DNA of 16,537 nt from Lachnospiraceae bacterium UBA3692 (GTDB lineage Bacteria; Bacillota; Clostridia; Lachnospirales; Lachnospiraceae), in NCBI GenBank assembly GCA_002372815.1, contig DFIR01000065.1, forward strand, positions 1 to 16,537, read 5' to 3'. The stretch's first letter is position 1. Each line of letters starts with the position of its first letter. Both the position numbers and the translations under genes were made by a program. This document shows, one piece after another, positions 1 through 7,476 of the stretch. Below the pieces are notes generated by a model. It was given only the letters and a program-made list of their open reading frames with translations. It was not told where the DNA came from and searched no databases.

Positions 1-51
1 ATATTGTTTAACTTAATGACATTGGGACGGTTCTCTGTGTGAGCTATTTTT

Positions 52-303
52 ATGAACATCCCTCCTGTATCCGTGAGAGCCACGGTTCACTGTGCGGAGA
101 TACACATAGACCTGCACGGCACATCTGCCGGGCAATGATCCAACTCGGCCCCTGCTCTGATGAGCAGGGGCCTCAGACATTGGGATCAACAAAAGCCGTG
201 GCCCGAAGCCACGGCTTTTGACCCGTCAGATGCACCGCGCAGGTCAGGTACATCAAGCCGCTCGTTCAAAAGTGTCTCTCACGGATACAGGACGGCTGTT
301 CAT
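52..303. other. Structured element, unit A (candidate ncRNA or ssDNA fold)
   Basis: The unit is closed by a perfect 17-bp stem (63-79 with 276-292) and an outer 7-bp stem ATGAACA 52-58 / TGTTCAT 297-303. Inside are an 11-bp hairpin at 147-172 with loop TGAT, a 12-bp hairpin at 191-219 with loop CCGAA, and a possible long-range helix GACCTGC 109-115 / GCAGGTC 239-245. Unit B, in the opposite orientation, keeps the stems with paired base changes. The hairpin at 191-219 has A and T tails and could also terminate transcription. The element matches no RNA family that I can name, and which strand is the functional one is unknown. Confidence 0.6.
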
Positions 304-340
304 GCATATGCTCACACCGGAACCGTCTGTGTGGGCTGTA

Positions 341-587
341 AAAAATGACACCCTGCAGCCGGGAGAACTACTTTGAACGAGCAGTTTGATACACCTGGCA
401 TGCGCAGGGCGTCTGATGGGCTGAAGGCCGCGGTTTCGGGCTGCGGCCGGAATTGATCTACTGTCTGAGTTCCCCGCTCATCAGAGCGGGGAACGAGCCC
501 AATCATTGCCCATCAGGCGCTCCGTGCAGGTCTATGTGGATCTCTGCGAAGTGATCGTAGGTCTCACGGCTGCAGGGCGACATTTTT
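341..587. other. Structured element, unit B (mirror copy of unit A)
   Basis: On the minus strand this unit aligns along its length with unit A read on the plus strand. The closing stem is 351-366 with 562-577, with one mismatch. The outer stem is AAAATG 342-347 / CATTTT 581-586. The 11-bp hairpin is at 469-494 with loop ATCA, the complement of the loop in A, and the Gly/Cys-rich hairpin of A has a G+C-rich counterpart at about 424-450. The stems correspond to those of unit A but differ in sequence, with compensating changes. That is the pattern expected when structure, not sequence, is conserved. Confidence 0.6.
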
Positions 588-596
588 ATATCAGGC

Positions 597-625
597 CTCA
601 CACAGAGAACCGTCCCCTGTGTGAG
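597..625. repeat. REP-like palindrome overlapping a stop codon
   Basis: The arms CTCACACAG (597-605) and CTGTGTGAG (617-625) flank an 11-base core. The palindrome supplies the C-terminal residues SHRGRFSV and the stop of the Nudix-hydrolase fusion gene read on the minus strand. A diverged copy in the same orientation lies at 3634-3662. Confidence 0.8.
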
Positions 626-2529
626 TCCGGCACGGCGGCGAAGATATGCACGATCACTCCGGTGCCGCGGAGCTCGAGGACGGCGCCGCAGGAAGCGTCA
701 TTCAGGAAAGAGAGCGCTTCGCTGTCCGTCTCGATCTCTGTGACCAGAGAGGTGCTGTCGGCCGTGCGGTTTTCGATGTGGATGGTGCAGGAGTGCTTCG
801 TGTGATCCACCCCGCGCAGGTCGTAGGTGGCGCGGAAGCCGGCGGGCGAGTCGTCGATGATCTTCCGGACGTCCTTGGAATCCGGACCGATCACACCCTC
901 AAACCAGGCGCTGCGGGCGGTGCCTTCGATCGGCAGCGTGAGGATCTTCTCGCTTCCGCTCTTCTCCATTTCGGGGACGCCCAGGCGCAGGTCCACCGTG
1001 AGCACTTCCGTGCGGTCCAGGAGGAATTCCCGGATCACGTCGATCGCCACCAGGTCCTGCTGCGGGTTGAAACCGTGGCCAGCGCCCTGTACGAGAAAGA
1101 GCTGCGCTTCCGCATAGGTTTGCTGCGCCTTTTTCGCATAGGCCGGATCGACGAGCCTGTCCGCCGCGCCATGGATGATCAGGACCTCCCCGTCAAAGCC
1201 GGCGATCTCCGCGAACGCGTCCATCTGCAGCACGTCGGTGACGTACTTGCGGCCGAGGCGGAGGGTCTTCTCAAATGTCATGACTGCAGGCACATTTGCG
1301 GGGTCGAAGGAGCCGTGCAGCATTTTGCCGCGGCGGGCGTCGTCCGGGATGCACAGGGCCGGATAGACGAGAATGAGCCGGTCCACCTGCTCCTTGCGCG
1401 AAGCGGCGGCGAGCGCGCTCACCAGACCGCCCTGGCTGAAGCCCAGCAGGACCAGCCGCTCGGCAAGCACCGCCGGGTCCTTCCGCACATAGTCCATAAG
1501 CGCGAAGAGGTCCTCCCTCTCCGTGAGAACGGACATGTCCGTCATCTCCCCATCGCTCTCACTCCCGGGCCCACCCCCGGCAAAATCAAGCGCATAAGCA
1601 GTATAGCCCCACTCGGCGAGTTTTCGGGCATAAGGATACGTGTCCTTGCGGGAGCCCATAAAAGCATGGGAGAGGATCACCGGAATGCCGTTGCTGAGGC
1701 CCGCGGGCGTAAATTTCGTGACGGCAAGCGAGACGTCGCCCCGCTGCACCCGCAGCTCGTACTTGCGGTACGGGGCGCTGTCCTCGATGGCGCGGAGGAC
1801 CGCTTCTCCCGCCTGTTTTGCGGCGTTTCCGAGCTGCAGCGCGACTGTCCCGGCCTGCTTTGCGGCTTCGAAAAGGGTCATCTGCAGACCGCTCTCCCAG
1901 GGAGCCTGTGCGCTCTGCAGGGCCGTGCTGTCAGCGTTGCCGGCCGCCGCGGTCTGCAGCGGCTTCCGGACGGTCTCCTGCTTCTGCAGATATGCCCGAA
2001 GCACCGCGATCCCTTCCGGCGGCACGCACATGCGCGCACCGCCTTCCCGGACTTCCTTCTCGACCGCTTCCAGGTCGAACCACTCCACGCTCTCCAGTTC
2101 CTCTTTCTGGATCCGGAGGTCCCCGTCGCGGACCGGCTCCTCATAGACATAGACGAAGGCGACCTCGTCCTCTTTGAAGACCGCATCGTGGAAGACGCCC
2201 TCAAAGCAGATCCGGCAGTTTCCGGCAAAGTGCAGCTGTCCGGGCTCCGCATGGATGCCCAGCTCCTCTTCCAGCTCGCGCAGCGCGCTCTCGAGCGGCG
2301 CGTCGCCCGCCTGGATGTGGCCGGCGGAGGACGTGTCGTACATGCCGGGGAAGGAATCCTTGTCCGCGCTGCGCTTCTGCAGCAGGACCTGCCTGTGGCC
2401 GTCCCGCACGCGCGTCACCCAGATGTGGACCGTCCGGTGCAGGACGCCCTTCCTGTGGGCTTCACCGCGCTCGATGATCTCCCCTGTCGGGTTTCCGTGC
2501 TCATCACAGATATCGAAGTATTCTGCCAT
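598..2529 (-). CDS. Nudix hydrolase / alpha-beta hydrolase / DUF3237-like fusion protein
   Basis: This is a 643-residue protein with three parts. Residues 1-182 are a Nudix domain of the isopentenyl-diphosphate-isomerase-like group. Its box runs from G70 to I92 and contains RELEEELGI, with D76 where the first Glu is usual. Residues 183-250 are an Ala/Gln-rich linker. Residues about 255-508 are an alpha/beta hydrolase with nucleophile S365 in GFSQGG, acid D457 in HGAADR and H485 in GAGHGF. Residues about 511-632 resemble DUF3237, judged from memory of the family pattern. The start is set by GAGAGGAAAG upstream of the ATG. It follows the cupin gene by 18 bp, so the two are probably cotranscribed. 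The last codons and the TGA lie inside the REP-like palindrome at 597-625. Each domain is usually a separate protein, and the combined function is unknown. Confidence 0.85.
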   Translation of the reverse strand: MAEYFDICDEHGNPTGEIIERGEAHRKGVLHRTVHIWVTRVRDGHRQVLLQKRSADKDSFPGMYDTSSAGHIQAGDAPLESALRELEEELGIHAEPGQLHFAGNCRICFEGVFHDAVFKEDEVAFVYVYEEPVRDGDLRIQKEELESVEWFDLEAVEKEVREGGARMCVPPEGIAVLRAYLQKQETVRKPLQTAAAGNADSTALQSAQAPWESGLQMTLFEAAKQAGTVALQLGNAAKQAGEAVLRAIEDSAPYRKYELRVQRGDVSLAVTKFTPAGLSNGIPVILSHAFMGSRKDTYPYARKLAEWGYTAYALDFAGGGPGSESDGEMTDMSVLTEREDLFALMDYVRKDPAVLAERLVLLGFSQGGLVSALAAASRKEQVDRLILVYPALCIPDDARRGKMLHGSFDPANVPAVMTFEKTLRLGRKYVTDVLQMDAFAEIAGFDGEVLIIHGAADRLVDPAYAKKAQQTYAEAQLFLVQGAGHGFNPQQDLVAIDVIREFLLDRTEVLTVDLRLGVPEMEKSGSEKILTLPIEGTARSAWFEGVIGPDSKDVRKIIDDSPAGFRATYDLRGVDHTKHSCTIHIENRTADSTSLVTEIETDSEALSFLNDASCGAVLELRGTGVIVHIFAAVPDSHRGRFSV

Positions 2530-2547
2530 GGGGTCTGCTCTTTCCTC

Positions 2548-2886
2548 TCAGTCTTCCACGAAATCTTCCCGGTAAGGGTTGAAAATGTCCAGCAGCACGC
2601 CGGCCTCCAGGCAGACGCAGCCGTGCTCGACGCCGTTCGTCTTGAGCAGGGTGTCCCCTTCACGGACGATGTGCTCCTCGCCGTCGATCATGAAGCGGAA
2701 CGCGCCGCTCTTCACATACGTGATCTGTGTGTGGGGATGATGGTGCACTGAGCCAACCGCGCCCTTCTCAAACGTATTCTCCACGACCATCACGTCGTTC
2801 GAGTAGGCGAGCACACGCCTCACCACGCCGCCGCCCATGTCCTGCGGCTCGATCTCCTTATAATAGACCCATCTCTGATCTTTCAT
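2548..2886 (-). CDS. Small single-domain cupin protein
   Basis: This 112-residue protein is one cupin beta-barrel. Cupin motif 1 is at residues 48-66 (HHHPHTQITYVKSG), with likely metal ligands among H48-H52 and Q54. Motif 2 is at 77-90 (GDTLLKTNGVEHGC), with H88. Gln in place of the usual motif-1 Glu is common in small cupins. The start has a strong GGAGGAGAG site directly upstream. Small cupins of this type bind a metal and may be isomerases, dioxygenases or binding proteins, and the sequence does not decide which. It is the promoter-proximal gene of a pair with the Nudix/hydrolase fusion, 18 bp apart. A short hairpin at 2901-2927 precedes it. Confidence 0.85.
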   Translation of the reverse strand: MKDQRWVYYKEIEPQDMGGGVVRRVLAYSNDVMVVENTFEKGAVGSVHHHPHTQITYVKSGAFRFMIDGEEHIVREGDTLLKTNGVEHGCVCLEAGVLLDIFNPYREDFVED

Positions 2887-2900
2887 CTCTCTCCTCCGGA

Positions 2901-2927
2901 CCGCGCAGGGAACGTTTCTCTGCGCGG
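2901..2927 (-). other. Hairpin between LysR remnant and cupin gene
   Basis: The 8-bp arms CCGCGCAG (2901-2908) and CTGCGCGG (2920-2927) enclose a loop of 11 bases containing AACGTT. It lies after the stop of the LysR remnant and just ahead of the cupin ribosome binding site. There is no T tract, so it is not a clear intrinsic terminator. It could be a weak attenuator or an operator. Confidence 0.4.
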
Positions 2928-2934
2928 CAGTCTC

Positions 2935-3699
2935 TCAGATCCTCTCCTGCAGTGCAGCGATCTGCGCGCACCGCTGCCTCAGAAGTGCCGTGAACATCTC
3001 CATTCCTTCCGTCCACGGCTGCTCCTTCCTGTACAGCAGATACACCGGGTTCGTTTTCTCCAGGCCGCGGATCCGGAACACGTGCAGCAGGTCGTCTGCC
3101 TCCCCGTTCAGCCTGTACAGGTGCGGCAGGTACATGCCAAGGCAGAAGCACGCCGCATAGTCGCGCACGGCCAGCTCCTGATGCAGGTCGTAGTGGGGGG
3201 AGACATGCACGCATGGAAGCTGCACGTCCTGCGCCGAAAGAACTTCATCCAGGATCTGCATACAGTGCAGATGCGGCAGACTCCGCATCACAGGGATCTG
3301 CGCGAAGACCCGCAGATCCGCCTCCGCTTTCCGCAGAGTACGCTCCCGGTCGCTCTCCGGTATCTCCAGCAGCAGATGCCCGCTGATCACATAGTACAGC
3401 TTCTCGTCGAGCAGCAGCTCCGCTGCGATCTCCGGCGGGGAATCCGGCGTGAGGCCGCTGAAAGCGAGATCCAGCTCGCCCCGCAGCAGCTGTTCCCGCA
3501 GGGTGACTGCATCCGCCATATGCCCGTCGACCAGGACCCCCGGACAGTTCTCCGCCATCTGCGCGATCAGGTCGGGCATGATCATGCGAAAACGCCCCTC
3601 TGTCGTACCGATCCGGAGGCGTTCACGCCCCGGCTCATACAGAAGACCGTCCCCTGTGTTACCGGGAACTGCCCCCTGCGCGGTCCCGCAGAAACGCAT
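2935..3699 (-). pseudogene. LysR-type regulator remnant lacking the DNA-binding domain
   Basis: From about residue 25 (GRERLRIGTTEGRFRMIMPDL) to the end the frame is a typical LysR effector-binding domain of about 230 residues. The N-terminal winged helix-turn-helix and linker helix, about 90 residues in full-length members, are absent. The first 20-odd residues are not LysR-like. They are encoded by the 3' end of the neighbouring gene read in another frame and by a REP-like scar at 3634-3662. The frame has no convincing start site of its own. I infer a deletion that fused the middle of a lysR gene to the end of the YcxB-like gene. It cannot bind DNA as a LysR protein, and if translated at all it might only bind ligand. 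The rest of the domain has no frameshift, so the event may be recent. Confidence 0.75.
3634..3662. repeat. Diverged REP-like palindrome at the LysR truncation
   Basis: The sequence matches the palindrome at 597-625 at 24 of 29 positions in the same orientation, including the 14-base core ACACAGGGGACGGT on the minus strand. The TAA stop of the YcxB-like gene (3659-3661) lies inside it, and LysR homology begins right beyond it. Both neighbouring coding regions therefore meet at this element. Confidence 0.7.
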
Positions 3700-4138
3700 A
3701 GAGTTCCTCCTTTTTTTCTCCCGTCACACGGTCCGGCAGCAGATAGAGATGCATGCCGTCCGGCGTGACCACAAGAAGCCCGGGCCTTTTGACCACCGAG
3801 GCGTTCTTTCCCCAGGGAATGCGCTGACTGTGCAGCTGCACGCAGATGCCCATGCCCTTCTCGTCAAAGAGAAGGGTCGTCTCCGGCTTGATGGATTCAG
3901 AGGCTTTCATGCTCCGCAGCCAGAGCCCGAGCGGCTGCACGACCGGAAAGAGCAGCAGTCCGATCACCATGACCGCGCGGAAGATCATGCCGCTCTCGCC
4001 CCACCTGCTCACGATCAGCGCGATCATCGCGCCGGTGAAGACCACGCCGATGATGCCCGTCCACTGGCTGTAGACATTCCCGATATAGAATTTGAAAAAG
4101 TCCGACGTTGTGTTCCGGTAAGTAAATTCGTATCTCAT
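3659..4138 (-). CDS. YcxB-like two-span membrane protein
   Basis: This protein has 159 residues. A short N-terminal strand region (MRYEFTYRNTTSDFFKFY) is followed by two membrane spans at about 26-43 and 51-74. The soluble C-terminal part (about 88-152) has the YcxB-like pattern: FDEKGMGI, then IPWGKNASVVKRPGLLVVTPDG, then a final helix. Family members are widespread in Clostridia and have no established function. The start is preceded by an AGAGAAGAG-type site. The gene begins 10 bp after the PL22-like gene and is probably cotranscribed with it. Its stop codon sits inside a REP-like scar, so the last few residues may be altered from the ancestral protein. Confidence 0.75.
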   Translation of the reverse strand: MRYEFTYRNTTSDFFKFYIGNVYSQWTGIIGVVFTGAMIALIVSRWGESGMIFRAVMVIGLLLFPVVQPLGLWLRSMKASESIKPETTLLFDEKGMGICVQLHSQRIPWGKNASVVKRPGLLVVTPDGMHLYLLPDRVTGEKKEELYAFLRDRAGGSSR

Positions 4139-4148
4139 CTTCTCTTCT

Positions 4149-5420
4149 CTACGCGTCCTGACAGTCGATCCCGTAGACCTTCACATACTTCCCGCTCCGG
4201 CTGTTGAAGAAGATCCGGTCCCCCGCATGCGAATAGATCGCGTGGGGGTGCGCGTCTTGCCCGAGCCAGTCGCTCTCATGTTTGCATTGCGGGATCCACC
4301 GAAGGATGCCGTTCTCCCAGTCCGGAAGGACCCTGCTGATGTACTCGCCGTCCTTCTTGTGCGGATCCGGCCCGTTGTCCGTGCTGTTCTCGCGCACGAT
4401 CTTGACGTCCTCCGGGAACTTGAAGTACCCGTCGCACACCAGGTTCATATCGTGATCCATCGTGAAGTGCCCATAGGCATTATACTCCTCCGGCAGGGCG
4501 ATCTCCCAGTATTTTCCGGTCTGAAGCTCATATCTGCCGACCATGGCGGGCCCGTTCTCGTAACCGCCGTGATAGATCACGATCTGCCCGTCATCGCTCC
4601 ACATCTCGTGGCAGACCCAGTCGCCGCGTTTTCTCGCGCAGCCCGCCGTATTGCCGAGCGTATCCGTCCCTTCCGTGCGCACGCGGCGGATCTCGTCCCG
4701 CCGGTGGTCATAGATCCAGATGCGCCGGATCCCGCAGTCGAAGGACGGCCACTCATGATTGTACATGATGATCTCCGGATCCGCAGGATCGAACTGCACG
4801 TGTGTGATCCAGCATTTCGGGACGGTCTTCTCATAGACCTGCGCGCCGGTAGCCGTGTCATACACACAGAGGTAGCTGCAGAGGCCCTCCTCCTGCACGC
4901 GTCCGTCGATGTCGTACACAGGCCGCCGGTCGAGGCCGCTCCCTTCGGTCTCCGGATCGTAATCCAGGCACCGTCCGTCTGTCATCGGCACACACAGGAG
5001 CTTCCCGTCCGCGGAGACATGGGTGAAGGCCGTCATGCGGTCATCCGGCACCTTCGCCAGCTGTATCTCCACGCCGTCCAGACCGACCCTGCAGATCACG
5101 TTGTCGCGGATGTAGTAGGCGATGCAGCGGTCCGCGTCCAGGCAGACGCTGGCCTTGCTGAGCCCCCTGCCGGGTTCGCAGTCGAAGTAGACGTAGCTCT
5201 TCATGATCCCGCCGCGGTTCTGTGTCAGGATCTTCTCCTCCCCGGTCACAAGGTCACGCACCATCACATTCGGCGATCCGCCCCTGTCCGTGATCATGAA
5301 CAGGTACCGGTCGTCCCTGCTGAGGGAGGAACAGGTAAAATACAGCAGCTGCGTGTTGTATCCATTCTCCTCGCCTTCACATCCGCTCACCAGGATGCGG
5401 TCTCTCACTTTCTGTCCCAT
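4149..5420 (-). CDS. Oligogalacturonate lyase-like beta-propeller protein (PL22 family)
   Basis: This is a 423-residue seven-bladed propeller of the oligogalacturonate lyase family. Known members split short or unsaturated galacturonate oligomers to 4-deoxy-5-keto-uronate in the cytoplasm. The family's metal site appears complete: H271 in CHEMW, and Q388, H391 and H393 in GQDAHPH, matching the H...QxxHxH arrangement of characterised enzymes as I recall it. H207 (THVQF) and H222 (NHEWP) match the other conserved family histidines. No signal peptide is present, consistent with a cytoplasmic enzyme. I chose the ATG at 5420, preceded by GGAGGTG. An upstream in-frame start at 5564 would add 48 residues across the dctM terminator and is unlikely. 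The YcxB-like gene follows 10 bp later. Related propellers without lyase activity exist, so the activity is probable but not certain. Confidence 0.75.
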   Translation of the reverse strand: MGQKVRDRILVSGCEGEENGYNTQLLYFTCSSLSRDDRYLFMITDRGGSPNVMVRDLVTGEEKILTQNRGGIMKSYVYFDCEPGRGLSKASVCLDADRCIAYYIRDNVICRVGLDGVEIQLAKVPDDRMTAFTHVSADGKLLCVPMTDGRCLDYDPETEGSGLDRRPVYDIDGRVQEEGLCSYLCVYDTATGAQVYEKTVPKCWITHVQFDPADPEIIMYNHEWPSFDCGIRRIWIYDHRRDEIRRVRTEGTDTLGNTAGCARKRGDWVCHEMWSDDGQIVIYHGGYENGPAMVGRYELQTGKYWEIALPEEYNAYGHFTMDHDMNLVCDGYFKFPEDVKIVRENSTDNGPDPHKKDGEYISRVLPDWENGILRWIPQCKHESDWLGQDAHPHAIYSHAGDRIFFNSRSGKYVKVYGIDCQDA

Positions 5421-5510
5421 ATGTCTCACACCTCCGTACACATAAAAGCCGGTACTGCTGCCGGCACCCTGTCCTGTACACCTGAAACGCTTCTCCTGAC
5501 GCCCCCTTAT

Positions 5511-5555
5511 GAAAAGGAAAAACCGGCATATTGCAGAAATCACACAATATGCCGG
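5511..5555 (-). terminator. Intrinsic terminator after dctM
   Basis: A perfect 11-bp stem, CCGGCATATTG at 5523-5533 and its complement at 5545-5555, has an 11-base loop. On the minus strand it is followed by TTTTTCCTTTT. It lies about 55 bp beyond the dctM stop and separates the TRAP operon from the PL22-like gene. Confidence 0.9.
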
Positions 5556-5610
5556 TCTCTTCATTTACGTAGTGTCTCCGCAGATGCAGATCCTCACGCG
5601 GCGATGCCGA

Positions 5611-6903
5611 TCAGCCCATGATGAGATGCGGCAGCCACAGGCTGATCGCGGGAACGAAGGTGATCAGCAGCAGGGAGATGAGCATGCACAGATAGAAGGG
5701 AAGGGTCGCTTTGACGACCTTCTCCATGGGAAGCTTCGCAACGGCGGAGCCGATGAACAGAACGCTTCCGACGGGAGGTGTCAGCAGACCGATACCGCAG
5801 TTCAGGATGACCATGATACCGAACTGGATCGGGTCGATGCCGATGGAAACGGCGATGGGCAGCAGGATGGGGGTCGCGATCAGGATGATCGGGGCCATGT
5901 CCATGATGCAGCCGAGGACCAGCAGGATCAGGTTCAGCAGCAGCGCGATGACTACCGGGCTGGAGCTGACGCTCGTGATGGCGTTCGCGGCCATATCCGG
6001 CACGTGCAGCAGGGTCAGCATGTTGCCGAAGACTGCGGACGTGGAGATCAGGATCAGAACGATGGAAAGCGTGTCGACACAGTCGCCGAGAACTCTCCAG
6101 ACGCCCTTCCAGTCGAGTCCCTTGTAGATGAACACGGACACGATCAGGCTGTAGATAACAGCGATAGCAGCGGACTCAGTAGCCGTGAAGACACCGCCGA
6201 TAACGCCGACGACAACGATGATGATCGCTGCCAGCGCCCAGATGGAAACGCTGAGCTGCTTCATGAACTTGCCAAGGTGGAAAGGCTCGCCCTTCGGGTA
6301 CTGCCTCTTCTTGGAAATGATATAGGAACCCACCATCAGGGAGCCTGCCAGAAGCGCGCCCGGGATATAGCCTGCCAGGAAGAGGCTTCCGACGGAAAGG
6401 CTGCCCGCCGTGGTGGCGTAGATGACCATGTTATGGCTCGGAGGGACCAGCAGGCCTTCGCAGGAGGACGTGATGGTGACCGCCGTCGAGAAATCACGGT
6501 CATAGCCCTGGTCTTCCATCATGGGGATCAGGATGGAGCCGAGGGATGCCGTATCCGCAGCCGCGGATCCGGAAATACCGCCGAAGAAATAGGAAGCCAC
6601 GATGTTCACCATCGCCATGCCGCCGGTCATCCAGCCGACCAGGGAGTTGGCGAGCGCGATCAGTTTCTCGGAAATACCGCCGCTGCCCATCAGGCAGCCC
6701 ATGGTGATGAAGAACGGGACCGCCATCAGGGAGAAGGAGCTGATGCCCTTGACCATCTGCTGGCAGAGGGTCTGCAGACCCATGCCCTGGATCTTCATGC
6801 ACATGATCGATGCCAGCGCTACCGCGTACGCAATGGGGAAGCGCAGGATGACCAGAATCAGGAAACCGCCCAGCAGGGCGAAAATTGCCAAATTCGAATT
6901 CAT
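5611..6903 (-). CDS. dctM: TRAP transporter large permease subunit (DctM family)
   Basis: This 430-residue, very hydrophobic protein is of usual family length and has many predicted membrane helices. It is the ion-coupled transport subunit that moves the solute delivered by the binding protein across the membrane, driven by a Na+ or H+ gradient. Recognisable blocks are PFFITMGCLMGSGGISEKL (about 65-82), YFFGGISGSAAADTASLGSI (about 106-125), the SSCEGLLVPPSHNMVIYA region (about 145-165) and GIGLLTPPVGSVLF near the C-terminus. The ATG starts 2 bp after the dctQ stop, so the two permease genes are translationally close. A strong terminator follows. The subunit itself does not reveal the substrate. 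Confidence 0.95.
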   Translation of the reverse strand: MNSNLAIFALLGGFLILVILRFPIAYAVALASIMCMKIQGMGLQTLCQQMVKGISSFSLMAVPFFITMGCLMGSGGISEKLIALANSLVGWMTGGMAMVNIVASYFFGGISGSAAADTASLGSILIPMMEDQGYDRDFSTAVTITSSCEGLLVPPSHNMVIYATTAGSLSVGSLFLAGYIPGALLAGSLMVGSYIISKKRQYPKGEPFHLGKFMKQLSVSIWALAAIIIVVVGVIGGVFTATESAAIAVIYSLIVSVFIYKGLDWKGVWRVLGDCVDTLSIVLILISTSAVFGNMLTLLHVPDMAANAITSVSSSPVVIALLLNLILLVLGCIMDMAPIILIATPILLPIAVSIGIDPIQFGIMVILNCGIGLLTPPVGSVLFIGSAVAKLPMEKVVKATLPFYLCMLISLLLITFVPAISLWLPHLIMG

Positions 6904-6905
6904 AC

Positions 6906-7457
6906 TCAGACCCCTCCCTCTGCGACCTGTTCCTCAAGGGACTCTTCCTTCTTCAGGTAAGTATCCTTGCCCATGAGTTTCAGGACGTCGTTGAACAATG
7001 CTTCCGCTTCAAAGACGATCATGGCGATGCCTGCGATCGGGATCGGCATATACATGACCTGCTTGCTCAGCCAGGGAAGGCTGGGATAGAAACCTTTGGC
7101 GCCGATGCCGGTGGCATACTGCCAGCCGACGACCAGCATGATCACGGCCAGGATCATCACGCCGATATCCGCCAGAACATCCAGCACGTTGATCACGATC
7201 TTCGGAAGATACCGGTCAAAGCTGGTCATGCGGATGTGCGCCCCCCTTCGGATCGCCAGAGCGGCAGACAGAACTGCCATGTAGGACATCAGCGTCAGCG
7301 TGATCTCTTCCGTCCAGGTGGGATCCGGGATAAAGGGCACGTAGCGCCCAAGGACCGTGAAACTGACCACCAGGATGTCTGCGATCAGAAGCAGCTTGCA
7401 GATGACCATGACGATCTTATACATCCTGTCGTAGAATACTTTCAGCTTTTCTAACAC
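6906..7457 (-). CDS. dctQ: TRAP transporter small permease subunit (DctQ family)
   Basis: This protein of about 183 residues has four hydrophobic helices, at about 12-34, 49-68, 88-111 and 128-152 in this numbering, and the family block TWTEEITLTLMSYMAVLSAALAIRRGAHIRM. It partners DctM in the membrane. No ATG lies at the start of the frame. I prefer the GTG at 7457 (protein begins VLEKLKVFYDRM), which sits 9 bp after AAGGAGAG. An in-frame TTG at 7478 lies inside or upstream of the ribosome binding site and is less likely. The ribosome binding site begins just after the T tract of the attenuator at 7477-7508. Confidence 0.9.
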   Translation of the reverse strand: MLEKLKVFYDRMYKIVMVICKLLLIADILVVSFTVLGRYVPFIPDPTWTEEITLTLMSYMAVLSAALAIRRGAHIRMTSFDRYLPKIVINVLDVLADIGVMILAVIMLVVGWQYATGIGAKGFYPSLPWLSKQVMYMPIPIAGIAMIVFEAEALFNDVLKLMGKDTYLKKEESLEEQVAEGGV

Positions 7458-7476
7458 CGTCTTACTCTCTCCTTTC

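Larger units (their letters stand above)
24..625. repeat. Large imperfect inverted repeat with REP-like ends
   Basis: The outer 20 bases, GGGACGGTTCTCTGTGTGAG at 24-43, are exactly complementary to 597-616. The inner sequence continues as a diverged mirror image about a centre near 320; for example, 103-119 is exactly complementary to 522-538. A third REP-like palindrome lies at the centre (CACAC 313-317 with GTGTG 329-333). The right end is a complete REP-like palindrome at 597-625 with arms CTCACACAG and CTGTGTGAG. The repeat fills the gene-free stretch 1-597, and no coding frame there looks real. The motif resembles REP sequences linked to IS200-like (RAYT) transposases in Clostridia, but no transposase gene is in the window. 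Confidence 0.85.

Noticed and set aside
147..219. Hammerhead-ribozyme-like strings CTGATGAG and CGAA
   Set aside because: CTGATGAG is the tip of a perfect 11-bp hairpin and CGAA the tip of a separate 12-bp hairpin. Both hairpins are kept in the mirror copy, and no stem II joins the two strings, so the hammerhead fold is not formed.
646..2751. Long plus-strand open frame opposite the Nudix/hydrolase fusion and cupin genes
   Set aside because: The opposite strand encodes proteins with intact family motifs and ribosome binding sites. The long frame is a by-product of high GC at third positions.
5444..5466. Short hairpin GCCGG/CCGGC followed by TTTT upstream of the PL22-like gene
   Set aside because: The stem has only about five pairs and four T, too weak to call a terminator or attenuator.
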